This document shows positions 1 to 8,188 of a stretch of 15,638 bases of DNA, in pieces (position 1 is the stretch's first letter; the number at the start of each line of letters is the position of its first letter). The notes beneath the pieces are model-generated. The model had not been told where the DNA came from. It was given only the letters and a program-made list of their open reading frames with translations, and ran no database searches. Made by a program: the position numbers and the translations under genes. Location of the stretch: assembly GCA_030430345.1 (NCBI GenBank), contig JAUIFT010000007.1, forward strand, positions 1-15,638, given 5' to 3'. The stretch comes from Calditrichia bacterium (GTDB lineage: Bacteria > Calditrichota > Calditrichia > RBG-13-44-9 > J042).

Positions 1-339
1 GGGCCGCATGGGGCGGACGATTACGATTTTGTCTGGTGTATGGCTGAAGCTGGCTGCCGTTTCCGGGCGATCAATGATTGCCTGTATTATTATCGTGATC
101 ATCGAGCCCACTATCGCTTAACGACCCATGTTACCCGTGAAAAACAGGTGAGTGAGTTGCGAAAAATTTTCCGTAAGCATGGTATGACAGAAGCGGAAAT
201 CGAGGAGGAACTGAACAAGCGGGTGAATGATTATTTACAACAAGCATTATACGAAAATGAAAATGACCAGCAGCAGAAAGAAAAAGAAAACTTCGATCCG
301 AATAACGGCTGGCGCTTTGAATATCCATCGGGGAATTAA
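1..339 (+). CDS. Family 2 glycosyltransferase, 3' end only
   Basis: The reading frame is open from the first base and ends at a TAA at 337-339, so this is the last 112 residues of a gene that begins before the window. The opening residues GADDYDFVW, followed by AEAGCRFRAINDCLYYYRDH, match the end of the GT-A catalytic domain in family 2 glycosyltransferases: an acidic ED-like acceptor motif, then a Leu-Tyr-Tyr-Tyr-Arg strand. The rest is a charged, helical tail rich in Glu, Lys and Gln. Enzymes of this kind transfer a sugar from a nucleotide-sugar donor in the cytoplasm. The deacetylase-like gene starts 5 bases downstream, which suggests one transcript. An internal ATG at base 40 is not the true start because the GT2 motif extends upstream of it. 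The sugar specificity cannot be read. Confidence 0.8.
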   Translation, partial: GPHGADDYDFVWCMAEAGCRFRAINDCLYYYRDHRAHYRLTTHVTREKQVSELRKIFRKHGMTEAEIEEELNKRVNDYLQQALYENENDQQQKEKENFDPNNGWRFEYPSGN

Positions 340-344
340 GATTT

Positions 345-1139
345 ATGGCGATTTTACCTTATTTTGTTACAGTTGATACTGAAACCAAACTACTGGAAGC
401 CGGTAATGCTGCTATTTCGCGCATCCGGGACGAAGTTGCTGAAGAATATGGAATTTCCATTCCGATCGTTTGGTTTGTACGTTTTCAACGGGGCTGGCAG
501 GAAACAGTGAGTAACGATTCGATTGAGTTTTTCCGCGGGCCACTCGGCCGGCATTTCGATGGATATCAGTTGGCAAAATCGCAGTTCATGGCATTTCAGG
601 CTCGTGGAGATGAAATCGCCTGGCACTATCATGCCTATAACTATTTGCAAGCGAAGCACTTAAGTCATGAAGAACGAATCGACCTGCTGGTCGCGGATCT
701 GGAATGCTGCGGGAATGCATTTCGCGAACGCCATCCGGAGTTTGATATCCAATCATTTCGCTTTGGCTGGTATTTTATCCCAGACTATAAAATTTTTTCC
801 TGCCTGAAGAAGCTTGGTATAAATGCTGATGCATCTGTGAATCCTCATAAATCCGGGGAAGTATCTTCCTCCGGGATCGATTTTCTCCCGCCACGATATA
901 GCGAAATAACAGTTGAGAATCAACTCTGGTTTTTCCCGAAGATTAAGACGATTTCTCTGCATGACTGGGAATTGGTGCCACATGATTTCGGATGGACTTC
1001 TCAGGGAGAAACGGATGCCCAAAAACGGCAGATTGAGTTTAAGGAGAATCTCTCCAGAATGACTGAGTCTGCCCTTAGAAAAAATGCACGTTTTATGACA
1101 TACCGGGACTATCTGAATACCCATGCGCTCCAAACCTGA
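345..1139 (+). CDS. Polysaccharide deacetylase-like (NodB-fold) protein
   Basis: This 264-residue protein has no signal peptide and is probably cytoplasmic. Three landmarks fit the carbohydrate esterase 4 / NodB fold in order: TVDTE at residues 9-13 (motif 1, with Asp11 and Glu13 in place of the usual Asp-Asp), GDEIAWHYHAY at 88-98 (motif 2, metal-binding histidines 94 and 96), and SFRFGWY at 137-143 (motif 3, Arg139 and Trp142). A late SLHDWE at 204-209 could supply a further catalytic histidine. Family members remove N- or O-acetyl groups from sugars; the cytoplasmic setting suggests action on a nascent, perhaps lipid-linked, glycan. The start lies 5 bases after the preceding stop, and the 3' end overlaps the sulfotransferase start by 17 bases, indicating an operon. 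The divergent motifs leave some doubt that it is active. Confidence 0.72.
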   Translation: MAILPYFVTVDTETKLLEAGNAAISRIRDEVAEEYGISIPIVWFVRFQRGWQETVSNDSIEFFRGPLGRHFDGYQLAKSQFMAFQARGDEIAWHYHAYNYLQAKHLSHEERIDLLVADLECCGNAFRERHPEFDIQSFRFGWYFIPDYKIFSCLKKLGINADASVNPHKSGEVSSSGIDFLPPRYSEITVENQLWFFPKIKTISLHDWELVPHDFGWTSQGETDAQKRQIEFKENLSRMTESALRKNARFMTYRDYLNTHALQT

Positions 1140-1896
1140 AAAGAATAAACCACCAGTGTTTATTTGTGGAATGGGGCGGTCCGGAACAACCTGGATTGCC
1201 CAATCACTGGGGGAAAGTCCGGAATTAGCTTATATAAAAGAAGCCTGGCTTGTCCGAAAACTGGCCGAGCTGGATGACTGGTATAAAATGCTCTTTAACG
1301 ATTGGCAGGGATTTACGCCATGGGCAGAGAATAATATCGCACCGGAAACCTTCACCGCGGGAATCAGGCAGCTGTATGAAAAACTATTGTATACTGCTTC
1401 GCAGGGACGGCGCTTTCTGGAAAAGACGCCGAACTGGAATGCCCGCAGTTTAAAATTTCTTACAACCCTGTTTCCCGAGGCGTATTTTATTTTAATTTAT
1501 CGGGATGGGCGCAATCAGGTCGCTTCAATGATGCGCAAAAACAGCGGAAAGAAACAAGATAGCAATTTCGAAACACTCTGCAAACAATGGGCTGAAGGGA
1601 TGATCGCATTCAATGGTATAAAGAATGATCGCCGGCAACTGCAGTATCAATTTGTCCGCTATGAAGACCTTTTAGTTGATTTTGAAAATATTTTTCAGCG
1701 CTTATGTAAATTTATTGAAATCCCCTCCTTTACACCTCCCGCTCACTTTCCAAATAGTTCTTTCCGGGAACTAGCCACTGCGAAATCTTACAACTACCGT
1801 TGGAACAACTGGACTGATGCCGAAAAAAACATTTTTAAGCAGCATGCCGGCGCACAGTTGATCGAATGGCAGTACGAAACTTCAATTCAGTGGTAA
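1123..1896 (+). CDS. PAPS-dependent sulfotransferase family protein
   Basis: This 257-residue protein carries the sulfotransferase landmarks. GMGRSGTTWI at residues 16-25 is the 5'-phosphosulfate-binding loop; FLEKTPNW at 98-105 follows; FILIYRDGRNQVASMM at 122-137 is the 3'-phosphate-binding motif with its conserved Arg and Ser; RYEDLL at 179-184 is also typical. The C-terminal segment (NNWTDAEKNIFKQHAG) matches the end of Sulfotransfer_3-type proteins. The enzyme would move sulfate from PAPS to a hydroxyl or amine, here most likely on the glycan made by the neighbouring genes. The first ATG overlaps the upstream gene by 17 bases and has no obvious Shine-Dalgarno sequence, so translation is probably coupled. 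No later start is usable because the P-loop begins at residue 16. There is no membrane segment, unlike Golgi-type sulfotransferases. Confidence 0.88.
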   Translation: MRSKPEKNKPPVFICGMGRSGTTWIAQSLGESPELAYIKEAWLVRKLAELDDWYKMLFNDWQGFTPWAENNIAPETFTAGIRQLYEKLLYTASQGRRFLEKTPNWNARSLKFLTTLFPEAYFILIYRDGRNQVASMMRKNSGKKQDSNFETLCKQWAEGMIAFNGIKNDRRQLQYQFVRYEDLLVDFENIFQRLCKFIEIPSFTPPAHFPNSSFRELATAKSYNYRWNNWTDAEKNIFKQHAGAQLIEWQYETSIQW

Positions 1897-1930
1897 TCGT
1901 TGATTTGCGCCCCCACCTTTAAAACTTTTC

Positions 1931-1958
1931 TTTACAAGATTTTAATATACAGCATAAC
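1931..1958 (+). promoter_or_regulatory. Weak candidate promoter before the ABC exporter
   Basis: In the 117-base gap between the sulfotransferase and the permease, TTTACA (1931-1936) is followed after 16 bases by CATAAC (1953-1958). They match the sigma-70 consensus at five and four of six positions. The surrounding bases are AT-rich. The gap is the longest within the glycan gene run up to the exporter, so a separate promoter is reasonable, but AT-rich DNA gives such matches by chance. Confidence 0.22.
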
Positions 1959-2013
1959 CGAATGCGTTTTTTTATCGGAAATTAGTGTCTTTCGAATTCA
2001 AGGATGATATTTT

Positions 2014-2787
2014 ATGTTCCACTACAACGTCAAGCATTTCAACCTTTTGCGGGAATTGACGGTTTCGCAACTTCGCTCGAAAGATGCCAGCAGCCTGTTG
2101 GGAATCATCTGGAGCTTCTTAAATCCATTACTCTTTCTCCTGGTTGTTTTTGTAATGTTCAACCTGCGCTTTCAGGGTAGCATTGAAAATTATGGCATTT
2201 ATGTGCTAATCGGTATCGTGCAATATACGCACTTCTCAAACTGCACCGTTGCCTCCATGACCGTTTTAAAGAACATGGGCCAGTTAACCGGACAAACCCT
2301 GTTTCCGAAGGAATTGCTCATTTTCAGCATCATTTTATCCCGGACATATGAATTTGTAATAGCCCTCGGGATCACGATTATGTTCGCATACATTGCCGGG
2401 GTAGGATTCTCCTTTTCGATACTGGCCCTTCCCTTTGTGCTGCTCTTGCAAATTAGCCTGGTACTCTGGGTATCGTTGGTCTTGTCATGGATATATCTGC
2501 TCGCCCGGGATATTCAACATATTTTCCAGGTATTCCTGCGCCTGTTGATTTTCATCTGTCCGATATTTTACCCACCGTCTTTTGTCGAGGGGAATTTCTG
2601 GGCGGAATTGATTATTTTTATCAATCCATTGACCCACCTGATCAACTTTTCCCGGACGATCATTATTAGCGGAGAGCTTTTTTCGGCCACGGCATTTTGC
2701 TGGCTATTGTTAATTAACTCGATTTTGATTTACTTGTCATTTATAACATTTAAGCGGGTGGAACCTCGCTTTGGGGAACTGTTGTAG
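2014..2787 (+). CDS. ABC-2 type polysaccharide export permease (Wzm/KpsM/TagG-like)
   Basis: This 257-residue integral membrane protein has about six hydrophobic segments (roughly residues 34-50, 60-75, 103-130, 134-162, 170-187 and 225-246). Family signatures are visible: the amphipathic N-terminus with SLLGIIWSFLNPLL (27-40), RDIQHIFQVFLRLLIFICPI (165-184), the PIFYPP turn, NPLTHLINFSR (204-214), and the C-terminal FKRVEPRFGELL. Such proteins form the channel that moves a lipid-linked polysaccharide, O-antigen or teichoic acid across the cytoplasmic membrane. The ATPase starts 2 bases after the stop codon, the usual permease-ATPase pairing. The start is supported by an AAGGAT Shine-Dalgarno sequence just upstream. 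The symbol is left blank because O-antigen, capsule and other exporters of this family cannot be told apart here. Confidence 0.93.
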   Translation: MFHYNVKHFNLLRELTVSQLRSKDASSLLGIIWSFLNPLLFLLVVFVMFNLRFQGSIENYGIYVLIGIVQYTHFSNCTVASMTVLKNMGQLTGQTLFPKELLIFSIILSRTYEFVIALGITIMFAYIAGVGFSFSILALPFVLLLQISLVLWVSLVLSWIYLLARDIQHIFQVFLRLLIFICPIFYPPSFVEGNFWAELIIFINPLTHLINFSRTIIISGELFSATAFCWLLLINSILIYLSFITFKRVEPRFGELL

Positions 2788-2789
2788 TT

Positions 2790-3542
2790 ATGCATGCGAT
2801 TCAGGTAGATAAGGTAAAAAAGCGTTTTTTTGTAAATTCCCGGCCTCCACTGTTTGGCTTACTAAAAGAGAATTTCGGCAAAAACGGAAAATCCCAGGAT
2901 ATTTTTTATGCATTGGATGATATCTCCTTCGAAATAAAAAATGGTGAATGGCTCGGCGTTATCGGGCATAATGGTGCGGGGAAAACTACGCTCCTAAAGT
3001 TGGTTGCCGGATTGCTGCAACCGGACGCCGGCAAGGTAACCCGATGCGGGGCAATTACTTATCTCAGTGGATTTGGCATCGGAATGCTTGATGAGTTAAC
3101 CGTCAGGGAAAACATTTTTATGTATGGCGCGATTTACGGCATTGAACGAAAGGTGCTCGGTCGGAATCTCAATGAAATTATCGCCTGGGCAGAATTGGAA
3201 AAATTTGCGGAAACGAAATTCAAGCATCTTTCCAGTGGCATGCGCGGGCGGCTGGCGTTTTCCACAACCCGTTATCTCGATTCCGATATCTTTTTGATGG
3301 ACGAAGCGCTCTCAGCGGGGGATGCTTCCTTTCGCGAGAAATGCGCCAGGGTGTTTGAAGGCTACCGGGCCCGGGGGAAATCGTTTATGATCGCTGCGCA
3401 TTCATTTGATATGATCGAAAAATTTTGCGACCGGGTGCTCTGGTTGAGCAAAGGAAAAGTAACCGCTTTTGGTGACACCAAAACAGTACTGGAAGATTAT
3501 CGCAAGGCATTTGGCATGGAAAAAGAGAAGAAAGATAAATAA
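2790..3542 (+). CDS. Polysaccharide export ABC ATPase (Wzt/KpsT/TagH-like)
   Basis: This 250-residue nucleotide-binding subunit powers the permease encoded just upstream. The Walker A motif is GHNGAGKTT (residues 59-67), the ABC signature is LSSGMRGR (147-154), Walker B is DIFLMDE (166-172), and the H-loop histidine is His204. The segment LSGFGIGMLDELTVRENI (92-109) replaces the classic Q-loop context and is characteristic of the polysaccharide-exporter subfamily. The protein stops soon after the ATPase core with a lysine-rich tail, so it lacks the C-terminal carbohydrate-binding domain of O9a-type Wzt. In known systems that domain recognises a capped chain end; its absence points to a KpsT/TagH-like export mode. 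Translation is likely coupled to the permease, with a GGGGAA Shine-Dalgarno-like sequence inside the end of the upstream gene. Confidence 0.94.
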   Translation: MHAIQVDKVKKRFFVNSRPPLFGLLKENFGKNGKSQDIFYALDDISFEIKNGEWLGVIGHNGAGKTTLLKLVAGLLQPDAGKVTRCGAITYLSGFGIGMLDELTVRENIFMYGAIYGIERKVLGRNLNEIIAWAELEKFAETKFKHLSSGMRGRLAFSTTRYLDSDIFLMDEALSAGDASFREKCARVFEGYRARGKSFMIAAHSFDMIEKFCDRVLWLSKGKVTAFGDTKTVLEDYRKAFGMEKEKKDK

Positions 3543-3560
3543 ATCATCTAAAGGGGAAAT

Positions 3561-4670
3561 ATGAGTGGGATTTCCCGGCGAATTTTAATAGTCAGCAGCG
3601 TCGTACCAGGTTTTAGCAGCGCTGCTTCTGCTGCTTACCTGTTCTTCGAACGTCTGCAGCAGGATGGGTATTCCGTGCATTTCTGGCATCTGATTGCCCT
3701 TGCCGAAGAAGGGTATTACCAGTATCTCTTTGGGGATAGTTATGGAAATCCCGGACAGTTGGCAAATGTGAAGAATGTTGCCCCGGATAAATCCTCCCTG
3801 AAACCTGCCGTTCAAAATTTAAAGCCAGAGATTATTGTCGCTTTTTCCAAAGAAGCGGTGTTGGCAATTGGTCCGGCTGCCCCGGATATTCCACTGTTAT
3901 ACTTGCTTGATGGATTAGGGCAAATAAAGCAACAAATCCGCAACAGTTACATTAAAGACCTGGTCGCCTTTCAGAGAAAACCCCGTGAAGAGGATAAACG
4001 ATTGCATATATATGATCCTGTCGAGAAAAAGGCGCTGATGAGATGCGATATAGCGATTCCCAATAACGAATTATTAAAAGCATATCTGCCGGCCTATTTT
4101 CCCACCCTGCTTAGTCAAATCTATCGGGAGGCGATTGGTTGGGGACAATTTTTTTTTCAGGCGGCAGAAAAATATAAAAATTACCGAAAACCCTTTACAG
4201 CGCGTAGCATTGATTTACTATTTATTGCCTGCGATTGGAATGCACCTGATAAAAACTATGCTGATGCGATGCGAATTGCCCGCAGATTCCGTAAACAGAC
4301 GGTGCATCTGATTGGCAATGTCAAACCGTCCCTGGAAACAGCGCATGTTCATTATCATGGCGTCATTGCAAACCGGGAAGCGTTTTTTAAAATTCTTGGA
4401 AACAGCAAAACCGTTATCTGCCCGGTACTGTTTGCCACAGCGCCCGGAAGTCTCTATGAGGCGATCGCCATGGGATGCAATATTGTCACTTCAAAAAATT
4501 GCGCCAGCTGGGCGCTCTGCAACGAGGCATTGCTGGCCGATCCTTTTTCGCTGCGGCAATTCCGGGAAAAAATAAACTTGTCCCTTCAGCAGGAATTTCC
4601 GGCCAATAGCGATGCACGGCAGCAGGTTGACAGCTATCTAAAACTTCAGGAGATTATTTCTTTATTTTAG
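3561..4670 (+). CDS. GT-B glycosyltransferase-like protein, paralogue A
   Basis: This 369-residue protein resembles a GT4-like GT-B glycosyltransferase. The C-terminal half shows the donor-site pattern: IDLLFIACDWNAPDKNY (217-233), HLIGNV (249-254), YHGVIANREAFFKILGNSK (265-283), a CPVLFATAPGSLYEAIAMG segment (287-305) with the usual conserved glutamate at 300, and NIVTSKNCASW (307-317). The N-terminal half contains a glycine/alanine-rich opening (PGFSSAASAAYLFFERL, 16-32), typical of an acceptor domain. It would act in the cytoplasm on the exported glycan. The gene at 7036-8181 shares most of the C-terminal landmarks in the same order, so the two are paralogues. The start follows a strong AAAGGGG Shine-Dalgarno sequence and lies 18 bases after the ATPase stop. 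The donor sugar is unknown. Confidence 0.75.
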   Translation: MSGISRRILIVSSVVPGFSSAASAAYLFFERLQQDGYSVHFWHLIALAEEGYYQYLFGDSYGNPGQLANVKNVAPDKSSLKPAVQNLKPEIIVAFSKEAVLAIGPAAPDIPLLYLLDGLGQIKQQIRNSYIKDLVAFQRKPREEDKRLHIYDPVEKKALMRCDIAIPNNELLKAYLPAYFPTLLSQIYREAIGWGQFFFQAAEKYKNYRKPFTARSIDLLFIACDWNAPDKNYADAMRIARRFRKQTVHLIGNVKPSLETAHVHYHGVIANREAFFKILGNSKTVICPVLFATAPGSLYEAIAMGCNIVTSKNCASWALCNEALLADPFSLRQFREKINLSLQQEFPANSDARQQVDSYLKLQEIISLF

Positions 4671-4677
4671 TTAATTA

Positions 4678-4686
4678 TGATATACT
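4678..4686 (+). promoter_or_regulatory. Candidate extended -10 promoter
   Basis: TG at 4678-4679, one base, then TATACT at 4681-4686 make an extended -10 element (TGnTATACT) in the 72-base gap before the GT2-GT4 fusion gene. The region at the -35 distance (4658-4663, TTCTTT) is poor, which extended -10 promoters tolerate. Transcription would begin about 50 bases before the start codon. This may give extra expression within the operon. Confidence 0.35.
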
Positions 4687-4742
4687 GAAAATACACCGGT
4701 TGAACATGCAAATAGTGATGAATCTTTCAGCAGAAGATCATA

Positions 4743-6977
4743 ATGGCAGAATTAGCAGTAATCCTTGTTGTAGAAGATGATGAAGAATATCTCGCAGCGA
4801 CCCTGGAAAGTATATTAGCAACCAATGATATTCTCCTGGAGGTCATCGTTGTTGATAATGCGTCGATAGATAGCTCTGTAAATATTGTTACAAATTTTCA
4901 GGATAAACGCATTATCCTGATTAAGAATTCCCAAAGCCAGTCACTGCTAGCCTGTTACCGGCAGGCGATTAAGGCGACCACTTCTCCTTTCCTCAGTTTC
5001 GTTTCTCCCGCCGATCTTGTCCTCCCCGGCATCTTTCATAAAATGATAAATCTCTTAAAAGAATCACCGGCTGCGGATCTGGTGCTCTGTCATTGTTTCA
5101 TAATTAGCGAAACCGGTAAAATGTTTTCAGAGCGCAAGAAGATACGGAAGGCCGCTGCTGATGTCGCTGAAAAAACGGATGAACAGATTTTGGAAAATTT
5201 AGTCCTGAGAGGCCTCTCAAGGCTGAACTTGCCGGTCTGCCGCCGGGAAATATTTCAGGACGTTAGCGGGCTGGCAGGCAAGTTCACAAGCGCGTTTAAG
5301 CTGTCGTTAGTTTTACATATGGCCAGCCGGAAAAGGATTCGCTGCTTACCGGAATTTGGCTATATCCGCAGAGGGTTTTATAGAGGGAAGCATCAATATG
5401 AATTCTTTTGGTCGCTGGTTAATTGGGGAAGAGTGCTGCGGATTTGTTACCGGTTAGGCCGGGAGCGGCAATTTCTACCATTCCCCGGTGGCAATGCCGG
5501 AATCGCATGGCTGCTTGGAATAAAATTGTATCGTATTTTTCGCGATAGCCCAGTGGGTAATTTCATTGCTCTTCCTTATCTTCCCTACAGAAGGGCCCGG
5601 CGTCACTGGTGGCGAAAGACCTGGCCGTATCTGAAGAATGTTTTTTTCCAGTTGCTGGCAATTCTTTTTCGCATCCGGCAATCTTCGCAAAAGATTGTCG
5701 GTGTTTCCTCCAGGGGGACTGAAAAGAAAGATGTCGCCTATTTTATTCCGCTATTTCCGAAACTTAGCGAAACGTTTATTCAGCGGGAAGTAAAAGCATT
5801 ACGGAAGAGTGGGCAGCGGTTGCTGGTTTTTGCCGAGGCAGCGCATGGTACCGGAAAATATACGCCGGAATTAATCGCGTTGATGAATGCTAGCGAGTAT
5901 TTAGTTCCCCGGGATGAGGCGAAGTTCCGGGAATACCGCCACTATTTTCTCAGGCATCATCCCTTGAGATATATTGCCACGCGCCTGTTCGTTTTTAGCA
6001 CTCGTTTCGAAATCCATAAATCAGCCTGGAAAGATCAGGAGATATTTGAAAAAGCAATTTACCTCGCGGGAAAGCTGCGGGAAAACGGGATTAATCATAT
6101 TCATTCCCCCTGGGCAAACTGGCCGGCCTTTGTTGCGTTGGCCGCCGCACGTTTGTTAAACATTACCTTTTCGGTGCAGGGCCGGGCGTTTGATTTGCAT
6201 CGAAAAACGGTCGCATTCGCTTTGCGGGAAAAATTTGATCAGGCGTCTTTTGTGGTAACTAATTCGGAATATAACGCTGAATATATCCGGGGGATCATTT
6301 CCGGAGATGGCACAGACAAAGTCTATCGTATCTACAATGGTATCGAAATATCACGGTTTTTACCGCTGATTCAACAAGTGAAGCAAAAATCAGCAAGGGC
6401 ACAATTGCTTTCCGTTGGGCGATTGATTGAGGCTAAAGGGTTTATCTATCTTTTGCAGGCGTGTAAGGCATTGCGGGATCTGGGCTATGATTTTCGCTGC
6501 ACTATTATCGGGGAAAAATCCAAATATCATGACATGAACAGCTATCTCGATCTAAGGCGCTATTACCATAAAACGAACCTGGATAGCCACGTGACATTTC
6601 TCGGGGCAAAACCGTTCGCAGAAGTTTTGCGGATTTATGAGAATGCCGATATTTTCGTACTCCCCTGCATTCCCAGCGACAGCGGCGTCAAGGATATTAC
6701 TCCAAACGTTTTAATCGAAGCGATGGCAATGTCCCTGCCGGTTATTTCCTCCACCCAAACGGCTATTCCGGAAATTGTTGATGATAACATTAACGGCTTA
6801 TTGGTACCGCCACGAGATGTTCAAGCTTTGACCGATGCTATAATCCGGTTGATTGAAAACCCTGAATTAAGAATCGAATTTGGTAAAAAAGCCCGGCGGA
6901 AAATAATGGATAGATTCGATATCGGGAAAAATATTCAACAATATGCCGGTCTTTTTGCCAATAGCCGCAATGAATAA
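4743..6977 (+). CDS. GT2-GT4 fusion glycosyltransferase
   Basis: This 744-residue protein joins two glycosyltransferase modules. Residues 4-215 look like a family 2 GT-A domain: an EDDEEYLAATLESIL start, then VEVIVVDNASIDSSV-type uridine-binding residues near 33-46. However, the expected DxD site reads FVSPADLVLPG (86-96), so only one of the usual three aspartates remains. Residues 216-330 are a basic, aromatic-rich linker. Residues 331-740 form a GT4 (GT-B, WcaL-like) domain: FIPLFPKLSETFIQREVKAL (334-353), HSPWANWPAFVAL (454-466), SVGRLIEAKG with Arg560 and Lys565 (557-566), and DITPNVLIEAMAM (651-663), where Asp651 and Glu659 fill the E-x7-E motif. The GT4 half should be active; the GT2 half may be inactive or a binding module. 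It lies between two paralogous GT-B genes on one strand. Confidence 0.85.
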   Translation: MAELAVILVVEDDEEYLAATLESILATNDILLEVIVVDNASIDSSVNIVTNFQDKRIILIKNSQSQSLLACYRQAIKATTSPFLSFVSPADLVLPGIFHKMINLLKESPAADLVLCHCFIISETGKMFSERKKIRKAAADVAEKTDEQILENLVLRGLSRLNLPVCRREIFQDVSGLAGKFTSAFKLSLVLHMASRKRIRCLPEFGYIRRGFYRGKHQYEFFWSLVNWGRVLRICYRLGRERQFLPFPGGNAGIAWLLGIKLYRIFRDSPVGNFIALPYLPYRRARRHWWRKTWPYLKNVFFQLLAILFRIRQSSQKIVGVSSRGTEKKDVAYFIPLFPKLSETFIQREVKALRKSGQRLLVFAEAAHGTGKYTPELIALMNASEYLVPRDEAKFREYRHYFLRHHPLRYIATRLFVFSTRFEIHKSAWKDQEIFEKAIYLAGKLRENGINHIHSPWANWPAFVALAAARLLNITFSVQGRAFDLHRKTVAFALREKFDQASFVVTNSEYNAEYIRGIISGDGTDKVYRIYNGIEISRFLPLIQQVKQKSARAQLLSVGRLIEAKGFIYLLQACKALRDLGYDFRCTIIGEKSKYHDMNSYLDLRRYYHKTNLDSHVTFLGAKPFAEVLRIYENADIFVLPCIPSDSGVKDITPNVLIEAMAMSLPVISSTQTAIPEIVDDNINGLLVPPRDVQALTDAIIRLIENPELRIEFGKKARRKIMDRFDIGKNIQQYAGLFANSRNE

Positions 6978-7035
6978 TTAAACCTTTGTCTAGATACTTA
7001 TTAGCGTATTAAGATCTTTTGAGAAATATAACACT

Positions 7036-8181
7036 ATGAAAAAACCTACTGACAAATTAAACAAACGCTATCTTATCGGCGGATATTTTGTCCGTGGCTT
7101 CGGCGGTGCCAGCGCGGCACCGTATGCCCTTTTTGAAAAAATGCAGGATGACAACGTCAATGTTGCCTACCTGGATATCTATGAAAGCTTTGACCGGGAA
7201 TATTACAATGATATTCTAGCCGGCAATCAATCTCGCCGTTCGGACGCTTTTGGCTGTTGCATGGAGGGGCCAATTTTTTTGGACCATCCGGAACTGGCTG
7301 AATGCATTCGGGAAATCGCTCCGGAGGTGATGATCGGCGTTGGCTATATTAGCGCCTTTGTCATGAAAAAAGCAGTGCCGGAAATCCCCCTGCTTTTTCT
7401 AACCTCCGGATGCTCGCAGGTAAAAAGCTATCTGGCAGATGCGGAGACGCCGGACGCAATTGCAGTGAGAGAGATGCTCCTGCGGGGTGGTAAGAAGTCG
7501 GCCTACCATCATCGCCGGGAAGCAGAGGCGGCTGACTTTGCGGATATCATCATTACCCATGCGGATATCATTCGGGAATTTTATCAGTTATTCTATCCAG
7601 AAGCGGCGGCTAAACTCCGCCCGGAGATTGTCTGGTTTGCGGACTGGATTTGCCGGGAAGCGCTAATATATCAATCACTGAAAAAGCCGTTTGATCAACG
7701 GGATATAAATATGCTCTTTATTGCCAATAATTGGGAGAGAGGGGAGAAGAACTATCCGTTGGTGAAGGAGATTGCTGCCGCCAGTGAAGATTTCTCAATG
7801 CATGTGGTCGGTGGTGTACCGGAAGTGATTCCAGGGGTAACTCATCATGGCACCATTAGCGAGCGCCGTCAAATCTTTTCTTTGTTAGGAGCTGCGAAAA
7901 CGGTTGTCTGTCCCTCAAAGTTTGATGCAGCGCCCGGCATCCTTTTCGAAGCAGCGATGATGGATTGTAACCTGGTGGCTTCGAAGAATTGTGGTAACTG
8001 GAAAATTTGTCATAAAGACTTGTTGGCCGATCCCCCATCATTAAAAAATTACCTGGAAAAAATCCGTCTGGCGAATACCCGCAAATTCCCGGATAATAGT
8101 GATTACTTTCTGGCGGGCAATGCATACGAAACCTTTTTGTCTATCCTGAAAACGGTTGATTCCGGCTATAGAAAAATTTAA
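7036..8181 (+). CDS. GT-B glycosyltransferase-like protein, paralogue B
   Basis: This 381-residue protein is a paralogue of the product of 3561-4670. Shared landmarks include a glycine/alanine-rich opening (GFGGASAAPYALFEKM, 21-36), DINMLFIANNWERGEKNY (223-240), HHGTISERRQIFSLLGAAK (270-288), a CPSKFDAAPGILFEAAMMD segment (292-310) with conserved Glu305, NLVASKNCGNW (312-322), and DLLADPPSLKNYLEKI (328-343). The two have diverged strongly in the N-terminal acceptor half, which suggests different acceptors with similar donors. It is a cytoplasmic GT4-like enzyme by fold; its substrate is unknown. It is the last gene of the glycan run, 58 bases after the fusion gene, with only a weak ribosome-binding site. 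An annotation as a plain hypothetical protein would also be understandable. Confidence 0.73.
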   Translation: MKKPTDKLNKRYLIGGYFVRGFGGASAAPYALFEKMQDDNVNVAYLDIYESFDREYYNDILAGNQSRRSDAFGCCMEGPIFLDHPELAECIREIAPEVMIGVGYISAFVMKKAVPEIPLLFLTSGCSQVKSYLADAETPDAIAVREMLLRGGKKSAYHHRREAEAADFADIIITHADIIREFYQLFYPEAAAKLRPEIVWFADWICREALIYQSLKKPFDQRDINMLFIANNWERGEKNYPLVKEIAAASEDFSMHVVGGVPEVIPGVTHHGTISERRQIFSLLGAAKTVVCPSKFDAAPGILFEAAMMDCNLVASKNCGNWKICHKDLLADPPSLKNYLEKIRLANTRKFPDNSDYFLAGNAYETFLSILKTVDSGYRKI

Positions 8182-8188
8182 GGTTTGC

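Noticed and set aside
40..42. ATG at base 40 as a gene start
   Set aside because: Glycosyltransferase motif residues are encoded upstream in the same open frame, so the gene begins before the window.
753..1133. A 126-codon minus-strand frame
   Set aside because: It is antisense to the deacetylase-like gene, whose motifs are clear, and has no domain signature.
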